Of a stretch of 64,000 nt of DNA, positions 43,771-53,424 are shown piece by piece; the stretch's first letter is position 1; each line of letters begins with the position of its first letter. Source of the stretch: Flavobacteriales bacterium (lineage in GTDB: Bacteria > Bacteroidota > Bacteroidia > Flavobacteriales_E > Vicingaceae); contig JABAZP010000008.1 in NCBI GenBank assembly GCA_018608405.1, forward strand, positions 64,886 through 128,885. Reading direction: 5' to 3'. Under the pieces are notes generated by a model that saw nothing but the letters and a program-made list of their open reading frames with translations, had not been told where the DNA came from and searched no databases. A program made the position numbers and the translations under genes.

Positions 43771-44901
43771 ATGAAAATTGCCGTCAACACCAGACTTTTG
43801 GTTCCAAACAAAATGGACGGTATTGCTCGATTTTCATATGAAACACTCCAACTAATTACCAGAGTCCACCCTGAGGTTCAGTTCACCTTTATTTTTGACC
43901 GTAAAGTAGAAGGGAATACGTTCAAATTCCCTGAAAACGTAAGTTTTGTAACCTTAGGCCCGCCTGCGCGCCATCCAGTTTTATGGTTCATTTGGTTCGA
44001 AATGAGTTTAAAACGGTACCTCAACAAAAATCGGTTTGACTTATTCCTTTCGTCGGAAGGATGGGTGCCACCTAAACTGAATTGTAAAAGTTTGGCAGTT
44101 ATCCACGATCTTAATTTTGAGCACCATCCGGAACATATCATTTGGAGTCACAGAAAGTACTTGCAGCATTTCTTTCCGAAGTTCGCTAAAAGAGCATCAA
44201 GGATTGCTACAGTTTCAGAGTATTCAAAAAAAGATATAGCTTCCAGTTATAAGATTCCGAGTTCTCAAATTGACGTGGTATATAATGGTGCGAACGATGT
44301 TTTCAAACCGGCCTCCGTTGAAAAACAACTACATTTCAAGGAGCGCTATACATCAAAACATGACTTTTTCATTTTTATTGGAACCATACACCCAAGAAAA
44401 AACTTAGAGCATTTGCTATTGGCTTTTGAAGACTTTAAAACACGAACAACCAAGAAAACGAAGCTTCTGATTGCTGGTAATAAAAAATGGTGGCCATCGA
44501 AGTTGGAACAGACCTATCAATCGATGAAATTTAAAAAGGACGTAAATTTTATGGGTAGACTTTCTGATGAAGAGCTATCAGTAGCATTATCTAGCGCGTT
44601 AGCGCTAACCTACCTTCCCTACTTCGAGGGGTTTGGAATTCCAATTCTAGAAGCTTTTCAAACTGAAACAGCCGTGATCACGTCTAACGTAACATCAATG
44701 CCAGAGGTTGCGGCGGACGCCGCAATCTTGTGTAATCCAAAAGAAGTGAGCGAAATTGCTGATGCCATGGAAGTAATTGCCAATCAGCCTGAAAAAAGAG
44801 CTTCTCTAATAGAAAAAGGCAAACGAAGAAAACAAGACTTTTCTTGGGAAAATAGTGCCAACTTATTGTGGAATAGCATTGAAAAGACAGTGAAGAATTG
44901 A
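43771..44901 (+). CDS. GT4-family glycosyltransferase
   Basis: A 376-residue GT-B fold glycosyltransferase (glycosyl transferases group 1). It has an N-terminal acceptor domain and a C-terminal nucleotide-sugar domain with FIGTIHPRKNLEHLL and the acidic YFEGFGIPILEAF (E-x7-E type). Donor and acceptor are unknown. Its stop TGA overlaps the TTG start of rnhB. Confidence 0.9.
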   Translation: MKIAVNTRLLVPNKMDGIARFSYETLQLITRVHPEVQFTFIFDRKVEGNTFKFPENVSFVTLGPPARHPVLWFIWFEMSLKRYLNKNRFDLFLSSEGWVPPKLNCKSLAVIHDLNFEHHPEHIIWSHRKYLQHFFPKFAKRASRIATVSEYSKKDIASSYKIPSSQIDVVYNGANDVFKPASVEKQLHFKERYTSKHDFFIFIGTIHPRKNLEHLLLAFEDFKTRTTKKTKLLIAGNKKWWPSKLEQTYQSMKFKKDVNFMGRLSDEELSVALSSALALTYLPYFEGFGIPILEAFQTETAVITSNVTSMPEVAADAAILCNPKEVSEIADAMEVIANQPEKRASLIEKGKRRKQDFSWENSANLLWNSIEKTVKN

Positions 44902-45482
44902 GGTTAAAAAACTACTACACCAAAGGAATAGTGGAAGTTGGTTGCGATGAGGCTGGCAGAGGTTGTTATGCAGGACCAGTTTATGCTGCGGCAGTAATTT
45001 TAGACCCTAAACGGCGAAACACTGCATTAAACGATTCAAAAAAACTGACTAAAAAAACAAGAGACGAATTACGCTTGTGGATTGAAAAGAATGCATTAGA
45101 TTGGGCAGTTGGAGTGGTTTCAGCTAAAGAAATTGATGAAATAAACATTTTGAATGCATCCTTTTTAGCGATGCATCGGGCTATTGATCGGCTCCAGGTA
45201 GATTTTGATCACCTTTTAATTGATGGCAACCGTTTTACTCCTTACAACTTTGTTCCTCATACCTGCATTATAAAAGGAGATGGTAAGTTTAAAAGCATCG
45301 CAGCAGCTTCTATTCTTGCTAAAACTCACCGTGACGAATACATGCAGCAGATTGCTGAGGACTACCCGCATTACGACTGGCAAAATAACCAAGGTTATGG
45401 AACCCTCAACCATCGAAATGCATTGAATGAGTTTGGAGTTTGTGAGCATCATAGAACTAGTTTCAATCTATTTCGTAAATGA
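44898..45482 (+). CDS. rnhB: Ribonuclease HII
   Basis: A 194-residue RNase HII that cuts RNA in RNA-DNA hybrids, including single ribonucleotides. The catalytic motif VGCDEAGRG contains Asp17 and Glu18, and LLIDGNRF carries a further Asp. The start is TTG at 44898, overlapping the glycosyltransferase stop (TTGA); the next ATG lies after the active site. Confidence 0.95.
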   Translation: MRLKNYYTKGIVEVGCDEAGRGCYAGPVYAAAVILDPKRRNTALNDSKKLTKKTRDELRLWIEKNALDWAVGVVSAKEIDEINILNASFLAMHRAIDRLQVDFDHLLIDGNRFTPYNFVPHTCIIKGDGKFKSIAAASILAKTHRDEYMQQIAEDYPHYDWQNNQGYGTLNHRNALNEFGVCEHHRTSFNLFRK

Positions 45483-45551
45483 ATCCAAGGAGTTTTTGAA
45501 CACGATTTTTACTAGATGCAAAATTGGTAGTCTTAAAAATTCTTAAAATAT

Positions 45552-45559
45552 TACCTTTG
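45552..45559 (+). promoter_or_regulatory. -7 promoter element of 45585 gene
   Basis: TACCTTTG matches TAnnTTTG, 25 bases before the ATG at 45585. A TTG lies 25 bases upstream, further than usual, so the -33 is uncertain. Confidence 0.45.
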
Positions 45560-45584
45560 TCCTACTAATTTCTAACACTCTTAG

Positions 45585-47294
45585 ATGAAAAATCTCTTCA
45601 AAACAACTTTATTATTCGCAACCATTGCATGTGGCTTCTATGCCTGCACAGAAGACTACTTCGAGTTCGAAAAAATAAAAGTAGACGATTGGAACCCAAG
45701 CTTTGCTGTTCCTTTAATAAGTTCAAACCTCAGCTTAGCAGATATTGTGGTAAGGCAAGACACCAATGGAGATATTTTTACTACGGCCAATGGTGGGTTA
45801 GAAATCGTTTACAGAAGTTCTGTACTGTCGTCAGATACATCGACCGTAATTAATATTCCAACAGAAAATTTCGCGGATACTTTCACCGTTTCTCAAGCGA
45901 CAAATGGCCTTTTGGATTCTATGCCTCCCAGACCCCCATTCAACAATGGCCAACGTTTAAATTTTAATGCTTCAACGCAGAAAAAAATTATTGACAATAG
46001 TAGATTCGGGATTATTGTAGATAGTATGACCTTAAAAACAGGCACATTAGCTTTTACCCTAGAGAACTCTTTCCCTTACGAACTAACAATCACAGCAAAA
46101 TTTAGAACGTTTACTGATTCATTAGGTGATACTCTGGTCTTAAATTATGTAATACCTGCAGCAAGGCCTAACACTCAAGTTCGATCACAAATAGTGGACT
46201 TAAGAGGCTACCAAGTAAATCTCTCTGAAGACGAAGACGGAAACCCTGCTGACAATACACTTCCAATTGATTTACAATATTCCATTCAACTCGAAAGTGG
46301 GGTTGCAAGTAATAGAGATGATAAATTAACGATGACAGGGGCAATTACAAATATTGACTTTAAAGAGTTTTATGGCTCACTAGGCAGTACGCCATTACCA
46401 CTAGAAAGTGACAGTATTGCCATTGACTTTTTCAAGAACTTCCAGGAGTTCGCGAAAGAGGATTTATTCATTTCCAATCCGACGTTAAGATTAACAGCAA
46501 AAAACAGCTTCTCTTGTCCAATGAATTTTGAATTTACAAAGCTAAATGCTGTAAACCCTAATCGTAACCCTAGCGTAATACCTTTTGACATTCCTATCGA
46601 ACTACAACCGTTAACGATTAACTTTCCTGACAAATACGGTCTTGTTGAGACTGTTTTTGAACTCAATAATGTAAATAGCAACCTAGACACTATTTTGTCC
46701 CACCTCACTAAATCGATTGCATTTGATTCGGAGGCACTTTTCAATCCGAATGGGGAACCACCAAGAAACGGACAGCGAAGAAACTTCATGACCGACACAA
46801 GTGATTTAGGGCTTGACCTTGAGTTTAGAATTCCGTTTGAAGGAAGAGCCAATGGATTTTTTATTGAAGACACTATAAATGTTACACTAAAACAAGTCAA
46901 TGACTTAACGAATGGAACACTTAGAATTTATGCTGAAAATGGTTTTCCTATGGATGTAGATTTACAGCTTACTTTTTTAGATAGCTTCAATGTTGAACTT
47001 GGTAAATTAATTCTACCTAGTAATCCTATTTACTCAAACGGTTATGGAATGATTTTACCCTCTGCACCAACCAAATTAGTGGGTCGCGACTTGGAAGCTG
47101 ATGGGTTTACTGTAAATATAACAGATACTAAAATCAACGAAGAGCGGTTAACTAATATTTCTAAAACCAGAAAAGTGGCTCTTTCTGCTAAACTTTCTAC
47201 TGAAGATGCGGGTAATGGTACCAATGTTGTTTTCAATTCTGCGAACCGCCTAAATATTATTATTTCATTAAACTCAATAGTTAGCATTAAATAA
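45585..47294 (+). CDS. Large lipoprotein of unknown function
   Basis: A 569-residue predicted lipoprotein: signal peptide with lipobox FYAC (Cys21), then an entirely beta-rich, Asn/Thr/Ser-rich mature part with no catalytic motif. It is followed 11 bases later by an outer-membrane beta-barrel-type protein, so the two probably form an envelope pair. Repeated stretches such as LDLEFRIPFEGRANGFF suggest several similar beta domains. Family not recognised. Confidence 0.75.
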   Translation: MKNLFKTTLLFATIACGFYACTEDYFEFEKIKVDDWNPSFAVPLISSNLSLADIVVRQDTNGDIFTTANGGLEIVYRSSVLSSDTSTVINIPTENFADTFTVSQATNGLLDSMPPRPPFNNGQRLNFNASTQKKIIDNSRFGIIVDSMTLKTGTLAFTLENSFPYELTITAKFRTFTDSLGDTLVLNYVIPAARPNTQVRSQIVDLRGYQVNLSEDEDGNPADNTLPIDLQYSIQLESGVASNRDDKLTMTGAITNIDFKEFYGSLGSTPLPLESDSIAIDFFKNFQEFAKEDLFISNPTLRLTAKNSFSCPMNFEFTKLNAVNPNRNPSVIPFDIPIELQPLTINFPDKYGLVETVFELNNVNSNLDTILSHLTKSIAFDSEALFNPNGEPPRNGQRRNFMTDTSDLGLDLEFRIPFEGRANGFFIEDTINVTLKQVNDLTNGTLRIYAENGFPMDVDLQLTFLDSFNVELGKLILPSNPIYSNGYGMILPSAPTKLVGRDLEADGFTVNITDTKINEERLTNISKTRKVALSAKLSTEDAGNGTNVVFNSANRLNIIISLNSIVSIK

Positions 47295-47305
47295 TAGACA
47301 AAGCC

Positions 47306-48703
47306 ATGAAAAAACATCTATTTACATTTAGTCTTTGTCTCCTGGCCTCTTTTATGAGTAAAGCGCAGCAAGATTTAACGTTATTCAACTTTAATGATAT
47401 TCCGCAATCGTCGTACTCAAATCCTGCCAATCAATTCAATGGCAAGTTCTTCATCGGCCTACCCGTTTTGTCTTCTTCCTATTACAGCTTAAGTAACAGT
47501 GGTTTCGCCTATTCTGATTTTATCAAACAAGACGGAGATTCATTGCGCTTAGATTTTAATTCCATGATTGCAGGCCTAGAAGAGGAGAACTTCTTATCAT
47601 TCAACACTAAAATTGATTTATTCTCTTTCGGATTTAAACTCGGCAACAGTACACAAATCATGTTCAATGCAACTGAAAATATTAACATGAGGTTCAATTA
47701 CACCAAAGATTTAGCAACCTTTATTCACAAAGGGAACTTGGCATTTGATGACAATACTGCTGACTTTAACGGGACCGCTTTGTCAGCAAATTATTATAGA
47801 GAATACGGCATTAGCCTTTCCCATCAGCTTACCAATAAGTTAAGATTGGGCGCTCGACTAAAGTACCTTTATGGGATCGCAAATTTAGATACGAAGAGGT
47901 CAGACCTCAAGTTAACTACAGACCCTAATACTTATGCCTTAACCGCAACTGCAGATATCTTAGTGAACTCCTCAGGAAACACTGACATTCTTAGTTCATC
48001 GAGCCTAACTGGAGAAGATGGGTTTCTTTCCGGAAGTGGCAATAGAGGTTTTGGTATCGATTTAGGAATGAATTATGAGCTAAACGAAAAGCTAAGCTTT
48101 AATGCTAGTGTCGTAGATTTGGGTTTTATTAATTGGAACTCAAACCCAACAAACTACCTAATAAGTAAAGGTCGTTCTTTTTTCGACGGTATTGAAATAG
48201 ATGCCTTTTCTCCTCAAGATGACACGACCGGAACTTCCTCTTACGATCGGCTTGTAGACTCTTTAGAAGTGGCGTTCAACGTTCAAGAAAGTAATAACAG
48301 TTACACCAACCCACTTGTAGGGAGAATTTACATGGGTGCCAATTACAAATACAATGAAAGACTTGTATTCGGTGGATTGATACAAAGTGAATTCTATAAA
48401 AGAAATATTAAACCTTCTTTAACGTTAAGTGCCAATTACAAAGCCACTAAGTGGATTGGTTTGGCAGCCTCTTACAGCATGATTAATCGTTCTTTTAACA
48501 ACCTTGGAATTGGAGTCAATATTAACCCGGGCCCGGTGCAGATATACATTGTTAGCGATAATATTCTTAGCGGATTTAGACCTCAACATGCTAGACATGC
48601 TCAGGTTAGAGCAGGAATAAATTTCATTATTGGTAGTACCAAAACAAAGGAAATCAATCCTTCATACGGCGGAGAGATTGCAACGAAGAAAGCGAACGAT
48701 TAA
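47306..48703 (+). CDS. DUF5723-like outer-membrane protein
   Basis: A 465-residue protein with a signal peptide (about 1-20, ending SKAQ) and a barrel-like beta pattern resembling PorP/SprF-related or DUF5723 proteins, including YSNPANQFNGKFFIGLP near the N-terminus. Function unknown, but members are outer-membrane proteins of Bacteroidota. It is co-oriented with the lipoprotein upstream and followed by a terminator. Confidence 0.8.
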   Translation: MKKHLFTFSLCLLASFMSKAQQDLTLFNFNDIPQSSYSNPANQFNGKFFIGLPVLSSSYYSLSNSGFAYSDFIKQDGDSLRLDFNSMIAGLEEENFLSFNTKIDLFSFGFKLGNSTQIMFNATENINMRFNYTKDLATFIHKGNLAFDDNTADFNGTALSANYYREYGISLSHQLTNKLRLGARLKYLYGIANLDTKRSDLKLTTDPNTYALTATADILVNSSGNTDILSSSSLTGEDGFLSGSGNRGFGIDLGMNYELNEKLSFNASVVDLGFINWNSNPTNYLISKGRSFFDGIEIDAFSPQDDTTGTSSYDRLVDSLEVAFNVQESNNSYTNPLVGRIYMGANYKYNERLVFGGLIQSEFYKRNIKPSLTLSANYKATKWIGLAASYSMINRSFNNLGIGVNINPGPVQIYIVSDNILSGFRPQHARHAQVRAGINFIIGSTKTKEINPSYGGEIATKKAND

Positions 48704-48744
48704 CTATCGGGAAGTATTCTAGAAGACAATATGAATTAACATAA

Positions 48745-48776
48745 TAAAAAGAGCCGCTTTGTCGGTTCTTTTTTAT
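48745..48776 (+). terminator. Rho-independent terminator
   Basis: AAAAAGAGCCG, a CTTTGT loop and CGGTTCTTTTT form a stem with one G-U pair, ending in a T run. It closes the two-gene envelope operon at 45585-48703. Confidence 0.8.
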
Positions 48777-48786
48777 TTTTACATTT

Positions 48787-49458
48787 ATGACACAAAAGCC
48801 TATCATTTATTGCATTCCAGGGTTAGGGTTAGACCACCGGTTATTTGAAAAACTATCTATTTCTGGAGTTGAGCTCAAGTATATAGATTACATTGAACCG
48901 CTAAGTGATGAACCGATTGCTGGATATGCTAAAAGATTATCAGAGAAAATTGAAGACACAACGTTTTCAATTTTAGGAATGAGCCTTGGTGGTATTTTAG
49001 CTGTAGAAATTTCTAGGATTAAGAAGGTAGAAAGTTTATTCTTGATTTCTACTGTAAAAAACAAATCTGAAGTTCCTAATATTTTTAAATACATGGACCT
49101 CCTGCCAACAAAAAATAAAATAGCATCTAAATTAGCCATTGATGCTAGTGTGGCTTTCAAACCCTACTACGACAAATCAGATGCTGCAGGGAATAAGTTA
49201 TTTGACGCTATGATTCGAAGCGCAAGCGTTGAATTATTAGCATGGGGAATTCAGGAAATAGCCAACTGGAAATTCAACGAAGAAATAAATTGTCCTTTTT
49301 ACCATGTACATGGAACTGCAGACCTCATTTTTCCAATTAAAAATATTGACAAGGCAGAAACAGTAAAAGGTGCTACTCACTATATGCTGTATAACAATAC
49401 TGATGATATTTCTAAACGAATTGAGGCGAGAATAGAAATCCTCGCCTCAAAACAATAA
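48787..49458 (+). CDS. Alpha/beta hydrolase
   Basis: A 223-residue alpha/beta-hydrolase fold protein with oxyanion region IPGLGLDHRLFE, nucleophile elbow GMSLGG and a late HGTADLIFP acid region, then His in KGATHYML. It has no signal peptide, so it is cytoplasmic. Substrate unknown. It starts just after the terminator, within 11 bases. Confidence 0.85.
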   Translation: MTQKPIIYCIPGLGLDHRLFEKLSISGVELKYIDYIEPLSDEPIAGYAKRLSEKIEDTTFSILGMSLGGILAVEISRIKKVESLFLISTVKNKSEVPNIFKYMDLLPTKNKIASKLAIDASVAFKPYYDKSDAAGNKLFDAMIRSASVELLAWGIQEIANWKFNEEINCPFYHVHGTADLIFPIKNIDKAETVKGATHYMLYNNTDDISKRIEARIEILASKQ

Positions 49459-49475
49459 TTTTTCTAGAAGACATT

Positions 49476-49985
49476 CTATCCGATTGCCTCAACAGCTGCT
49501 TTTGCTGCTTCGTAATTTGGCTCGTGAGTGATATCATCTACTTCTTCCTTGTAGGTGATGTTGTTGTCTTTATCCAAGACCAATACAACTCTTGCAAATA
49601 AGCCCTTTAAAGGCCCTGTCGTCATTTCTGCATTGTACTGGCTAGCAAAATCGTTATACCTAAAATCAGAAGCATTTACAATCGTCTCTAACCCTTCAGA
49701 AGCACAAAAACGTTTCATAGCAAAAGGCAAATCTTTAGAAATCATCAAACCAACGGTATCATCTTTATCAGCCATTTGTTGGTTAAATGCTTTTGCTTCT
49801 AGTTGACAAATCCCCGTATCTAAGCTTGGAACTATAATCAGCACTTTCTTTTTCCCATCAAAATCGGCCAAAGACCCTTCACTTAAATCATCCTTAACAA
49901 AGGTAAAATCTAGTGCCTTATCACCAACATTTGGAATTTTTCCACTTACTTCAATCGGATCACCCTTAAATTTTATGTTACTCAT
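49476..49985 (-). CDS. tpx: Thiol peroxidase Tpx
   Basis: A 169-residue atypical two-cysteine peroxiredoxin. Peroxidatic Cys60 is in PSLDTGICQLEAKAFN and resolving Cys94 in MKRFCASEG, at the spacing of the Tpx family. It reduces peroxides with thioredoxin. Length is typical. Confidence 0.95.
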   Translation of the reverse strand: MSNIKFKGDPIEVSGKIPNVGDKALDFTFVKDDLSEGSLADFDGKKKVLIIVPSLDTGICQLEAKAFNQQMADKDDTVGLMISKDLPFAMKRFCASEGLETIVNASDFRYNDFASQYNAEMTTGPLKGLFARVVLVLDKDNNITYKEEVDDITHEPNYEAAKAAVEAIG

Positions 49986-50119
49986 AGTTTTAGTTGTTTA
50001 GAGTTTATAACAGTTAAAATGATTCACTGTTCACTGTCATAAAATTACTACAACAAATGTGAATTAGAAGACATTTACACTTATCATTTTAAAGCTAACT
50101 TAGCACCAAAGTCAATGTT

Positions 50120-51331
50120 ATGAAATCCCAACAACTCAGTTTTACTAATAATAACGGCTACGAACTTAGCGCACAAATTGAATTTCCGATAGATCAAAAA
50201 CCTATTGCATTTGCCATCTTTGCGCATTGTTTCACCTGTTCAAAAAATTTGTTAGCCATCAAACACATAAGTCGCGGGTTAACATCAAAAGGCATTGCCG
50301 TTTTATTATTCGACTTTACAGGACTAGGCAGTAGCGAGGGAGATTTTGAAAGCACCACCTTTACCTCCAACATATACGATGTTTTTGCTGCGGCCGACTT
50401 CTTGACAGAAAATTACGAGGCTCCGAAAATTATAATCGGTCATTCATTGGGTGGAGCTGCGGCGCTATTTGCCGGATCTCAACTAGACTGTATTGAAGCC
50501 GTTGTAACCATTGGTGCGCCATTTGATCCTTACCATGTAACGAAACTATTGGCTGAAAAAGTGGAAGAAATTGAGGAAAAAGGAAAGGCCACTGTAAATA
50601 TTGGTGGCAGACCATTTACCATCGCAAAAGATTTCATTGATGATTTAGAAAACCATAAACCCGAAGAAGCAGCAAAAACGTTGCGAAAAGCATTGCTAAT
50701 TCTTCATTCACCTCAAGATACTACCGTTGGTATCGAGAATGCTGCAAAAATGTATGCTGCCGCAATGCATCCAAAAAGCTTTATCTCTTTAGACGGAGCA
50801 GATCATTTATTAAGCAAAAGAGCAGACTCCATCTATGCTGGTAACATGATTGCAGCTTGGGTAGAAAAGTATTTAAATCCAGACGATAAGAGTTTTCCAG
50901 TAAAAAGTAAAAGTCAGGTAGTTTCCAAAACAGAACAAGGCAGCTACACCACAGAAATTAAAGCAGGGAGACACCACTTTTTAGCAGACGAGCCAGAAGA
51001 TGTTGGTGGTGCAGATTTAGGGCCTTCACCTTATGAGTTACTTAGTTCTGGTTTAGCTGCCTGCACTTCGATGACGTTGCACATGTATGCAGCAAGGAAA
51101 AAATGGGACTTAAAAGAGGTTCTTGTTCATGTAGACCATAACAAAGACTACGGTCAGGACTGCGCCGAATGTGAAAAGTCCAGTTCAAAAATTGATCATT
51201 TTAGCAGAAAAATTGAATTGAAAGGAGACCTGAACAATGAACAAATCCAAAAACTACTTGAAATTGCAGATAAATGTCCGGTGCATAAAACATTGAATTC
51301 GGAGATTAAGGTGAATACAGAGCTCGTTTAA
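50120..51331 (+). CDS. Alpha/beta hydrolase-OsmC fusion
   Basis: A 403-residue protein. Residues about 1-255 are an alpha/beta hydrolase with nucleophile Ser109 (GHSLGG) and a late DGADHLL His. Residues about 265-403 are an OsmC/Ohr-type peroxiredoxin domain with redox Cys315 (LAACTSM) and Cys386 (KCPVHK). Such fusions occur in many bacteria. It probably couples hydrolysis of an ester with reduction of an organic peroxide. It overlaps the convergent helicase gene by 4 bases. Confidence 0.92.
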   Translation: MKSQQLSFTNNNGYELSAQIEFPIDQKPIAFAIFAHCFTCSKNLLAIKHISRGLTSKGIAVLLFDFTGLGSSEGDFESTTFTSNIYDVFAAADFLTENYEAPKIIIGHSLGGAAALFAGSQLDCIEAVVTIGAPFDPYHVTKLLAEKVEEIEEKGKATVNIGGRPFTIAKDFIDDLENHKPEEAAKTLRKALLILHSPQDTTVGIENAAKMYAAAMHPKSFISLDGADHLLSKRADSIYAGNMIAAWVEKYLNPDDKSFPVKSKSQVVSKTEQGSYTTEIKAGRHHFLADEPEDVGGADLGPSPYELLSSGLAACTSMTLHMYAARKKWDLKEVLVHVDHNKDYGQDCAECEKSSSKIDHFSRKIELKGDLNNEQIQKLLEIADKCPVHKTLNSEIKVNTELV

Positions 51332-52725
51332 TCAAAAAACATATCGTTAAAGTTCACCAAATATAACCGCTCCGTTGCTCTGGTTACTGCCGTATATAAC
51401 CATCGCGCATACTCTGTGTCCAACATTTCTTCGGTCAAATAACCTTGATCTACAAAAACAGCCTTCCATTGCCCACCTTGCGATTTATGGCAGGTAACCG
51501 CATAGCCAAACTTCACTTGTAAGGCATTGAAATACGGGTTCTTTTTGAGCAGTTCCATTTTTACTCGTTTGTTGGTGACCTCAGCATAATCTTCCATTAC
51601 CGTTTCAAATAAGCGCTGACTGTCTTCTTTCGTTAATGAAGGCGCTTCAGAGTTAATTGAATCCAATAACAGTTTAACGTCAATCGGCTGAAGGGTTGGG
51701 TAATCAATTAAACGCACCGTTGCATTTAAAAAACGAAAACCATACAATCCTTCAATGTTTCCCATGCTCATTACTTCTGCAACATCTCCATTCGCAACGA
51801 AGCTCACCGGAGACTTTTCATCTAACCAGAAATAATTATTTTTTACCACCATCAAATAGTCTCCTGTAGCAATTTCATTATCCAAATCTTTAATTCGAAC
51901 TCTAATCTGTTGGTTAAAAACGTTTGCTCTTTTATTTGATCGGGTAATTACGATGGTGTCATCAGCCCCATATTTGGAAAAGCAGGTATGTAATTCATCT
52001 TCTAACTCAAGCCCGTCGATTCGTTTCACGTCATCAAAACCATCTAAATCAAATTTCAATACTGGTTTTTTTTCTTGTGTTTGGTTTCGAATCAAAGTTG
52101 CGTTGTGTAATATGCCAGACTCTAATGATTGACGCATCACCTGTGACAGCTCCACCCCTTTTAATTTCAAATAATAATTGGACATTAAATACTTGGAATC
52201 TAACGCCGGACTGAGCAATTTACCTACCGGTGGCAATTGCGCTATGTCGCCGATGAATACCAAGCGACAATTCTTTCCGGTAAACACGTATTCAATTAAA
52301 TCATCTAGCAAACTCTGCTCATATGCGCCTCCATCAGAAATCATGGATGCTTCATCAATAATAAAAATTGTGTTAGTGTGAAGGTTGGCTCCAAGCTTAA
52401 AATGAGTTTGTCCATCCTTTCCTCGTTCGCTTTGGTAAATCTTTTTATGAATAGTGAAAGCGGACTTCTTCGAAAAGTTAGAAAGCACCTTTGCAGCGCG
52501 ACCGGTTGGAGCCAACAAGACAGATTTTAACTGAAAACTTGGGAACGTTTTAATCATGGCAGCAATGGCAGTAGTTTTTCCGGTACCGGCATACCCTCGA
52601 ATAATAAACCCAGCCCTTTCTGCGTTTTGAAACAGAAAACGTTCCATACGCTCCACCAAATCAACTTGGTCGGAGGTTGGAACTCCAGGTAAAAAACCAT
52701 AAAATTTCTGCTGAAAAGCACTCAT
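51328..52725 (-). CDS. RecD-like ATP-dependent DNA helicase
   Basis: A 465-residue superfamily 1 helicase of the RecD/Dda type, without nuclease domain. Walker A GYAGTGKTT is at about residues 44-52, Walker B IIDEASM and GDIAQLPPVG follow, and the C-terminal UvrD_C_2 part contains VTCHKSQGGQWKAVFVD and YTAVTRATERLYLV. It probably acts in repair or recombination; the exact partner is unknown. Confidence 0.9.
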   Translation of the reverse strand: MSAFQQKFYGFLPGVPTSDQVDLVERMERFLFQNAERAGFIIRGYAGTGKTTAIAAMIKTFPSFQLKSVLLAPTGRAAKVLSNFSKKSAFTIHKKIYQSERGKDGQTHFKLGANLHTNTIFIIDEASMISDGGAYEQSLLDDLIEYVFTGKNCRLVFIGDIAQLPPVGKLLSPALDSKYLMSNYYLKLKGVELSQVMRQSLESGILHNATLIRNQTQEKKPVLKFDLDGFDDVKRIDGLELEDELHTCFSKYGADDTIVITRSNKRANVFNQQIRVRIKDLDNEIATGDYLMVVKNNYFWLDEKSPVSFVANGDVAEVMSMGNIEGLYGFRFLNATVRLIDYPTLQPIDVKLLLDSINSEAPSLTKEDSQRLFETVMEDYAEVTNKRVKMELLKKNPYFNALQVKFGYAVTCHKSQGGQWKAVFVDQGYLTEEMLDTEYARWLYTAVTRATERLYLVNFNDMFFD

Positions 52726-52802
52726 GAATAACCAAATAAGTTGGTTGGTAAATTTAACCTTATCGAATCAGATAAAGACCTTCAATAAAATCAAAAAAAT
52801 GG

Positions 52803-52810
52803 TAGATTTG
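52803..52810 (+). promoter_or_regulatory. -7 promoter element of 52839 gene
   Basis: TAGATTTG matches TAnnTTTG, 28 bases before the ATG at 52839. No TTG at the standard distance upstream. Confidence 0.4.
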
Positions 52811-52838
52811 TGAATTTAGAACTAAAAACTTAGGATCA

Positions 52839-53417
52839 ATGAAAATCGGTATTCAAGCAGCCTTATTTGTAATTGCAATAATATTAGCTTACTTCATCTA
52901 CGACGGAGTTCAAAACAAGATTGAATTCAGAGATACGACGCAGTTAAGAAATGAAGTCGTGCAAAGTCGATTGGTAAACGTTGCTGACGCGCAAAAAAAG
53001 TTTAAGCAAGAAAAAGGTCGATACGCAGCCAATTTTCCTGAATTACTGAACTTCGTAAACAATGATTCACTAACAATTATTAAAGCAATTGGTAATGTTC
53101 CGGATTCATTAACAGAAGTGGAAGCCGTGCAATTGGGAATCGTTATTCGAGATACCTCTTTAGTTCCTGCCACTACTATTTTTGAAGATGATGTAGTCAT
53201 CGACTCCCTTAAATATGTGCCTTTTGGTGAAGGAGAAGAGTTTAAAATACAGGCGGGAGTAATTGAAAAAAACAAGGTGAACGTAAATGTGTTTGAAGTG
53301 TCAACCACCTTAGCAACAGTTTACAAGGGACTTAAAACCAAGAACGAAGCCGTTAAATTGACCGATGAAATCAAGGTAGGTTCAATGAGTGAACCAATCA
53401 CAACCGGGAACTGGTAA
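52839..53417 (+). CDS. Membrane-anchored protein of unknown function
   Basis: A 192-residue protein with one N-terminal membrane helix (about 4-23) and a mixed alpha/beta extracytoplasmic part. A long helix after the anchor (RNEVVQSRLVNVADAQKKFK) gives a pilin-like look, but no prepilin cleavage site is seen. It is the first of a probable cluster with a DUF3822 protein, rsmD and coaD. Family not recognised. Confidence 0.7.
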   Translation: MKIGIQAALFVIAIILAYFIYDGVQNKIEFRDTTQLRNEVVQSRLVNVADAQKKFKQEKGRYAANFPELLNFVNNDSLTIIKAIGNVPDSLTEVEAVQLGIVIRDTSLVPATTIFEDDVVIDSLKYVPFGEGEEFKIQAGVIEKNKVNVNVFEVSTTLATVYKGLKTKNEAVKLTDEIKVGSMSEPITTGNW

Positions 53418-53424
53418 TTCATAC

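Noticed and set aside
46370-46900. 176-residue frame antisense to the 45585 lipoprotein gene
   Set aside because: It is entirely inside a gene with a lipobox and consistent frame; Ser/Leu-rich shadow.
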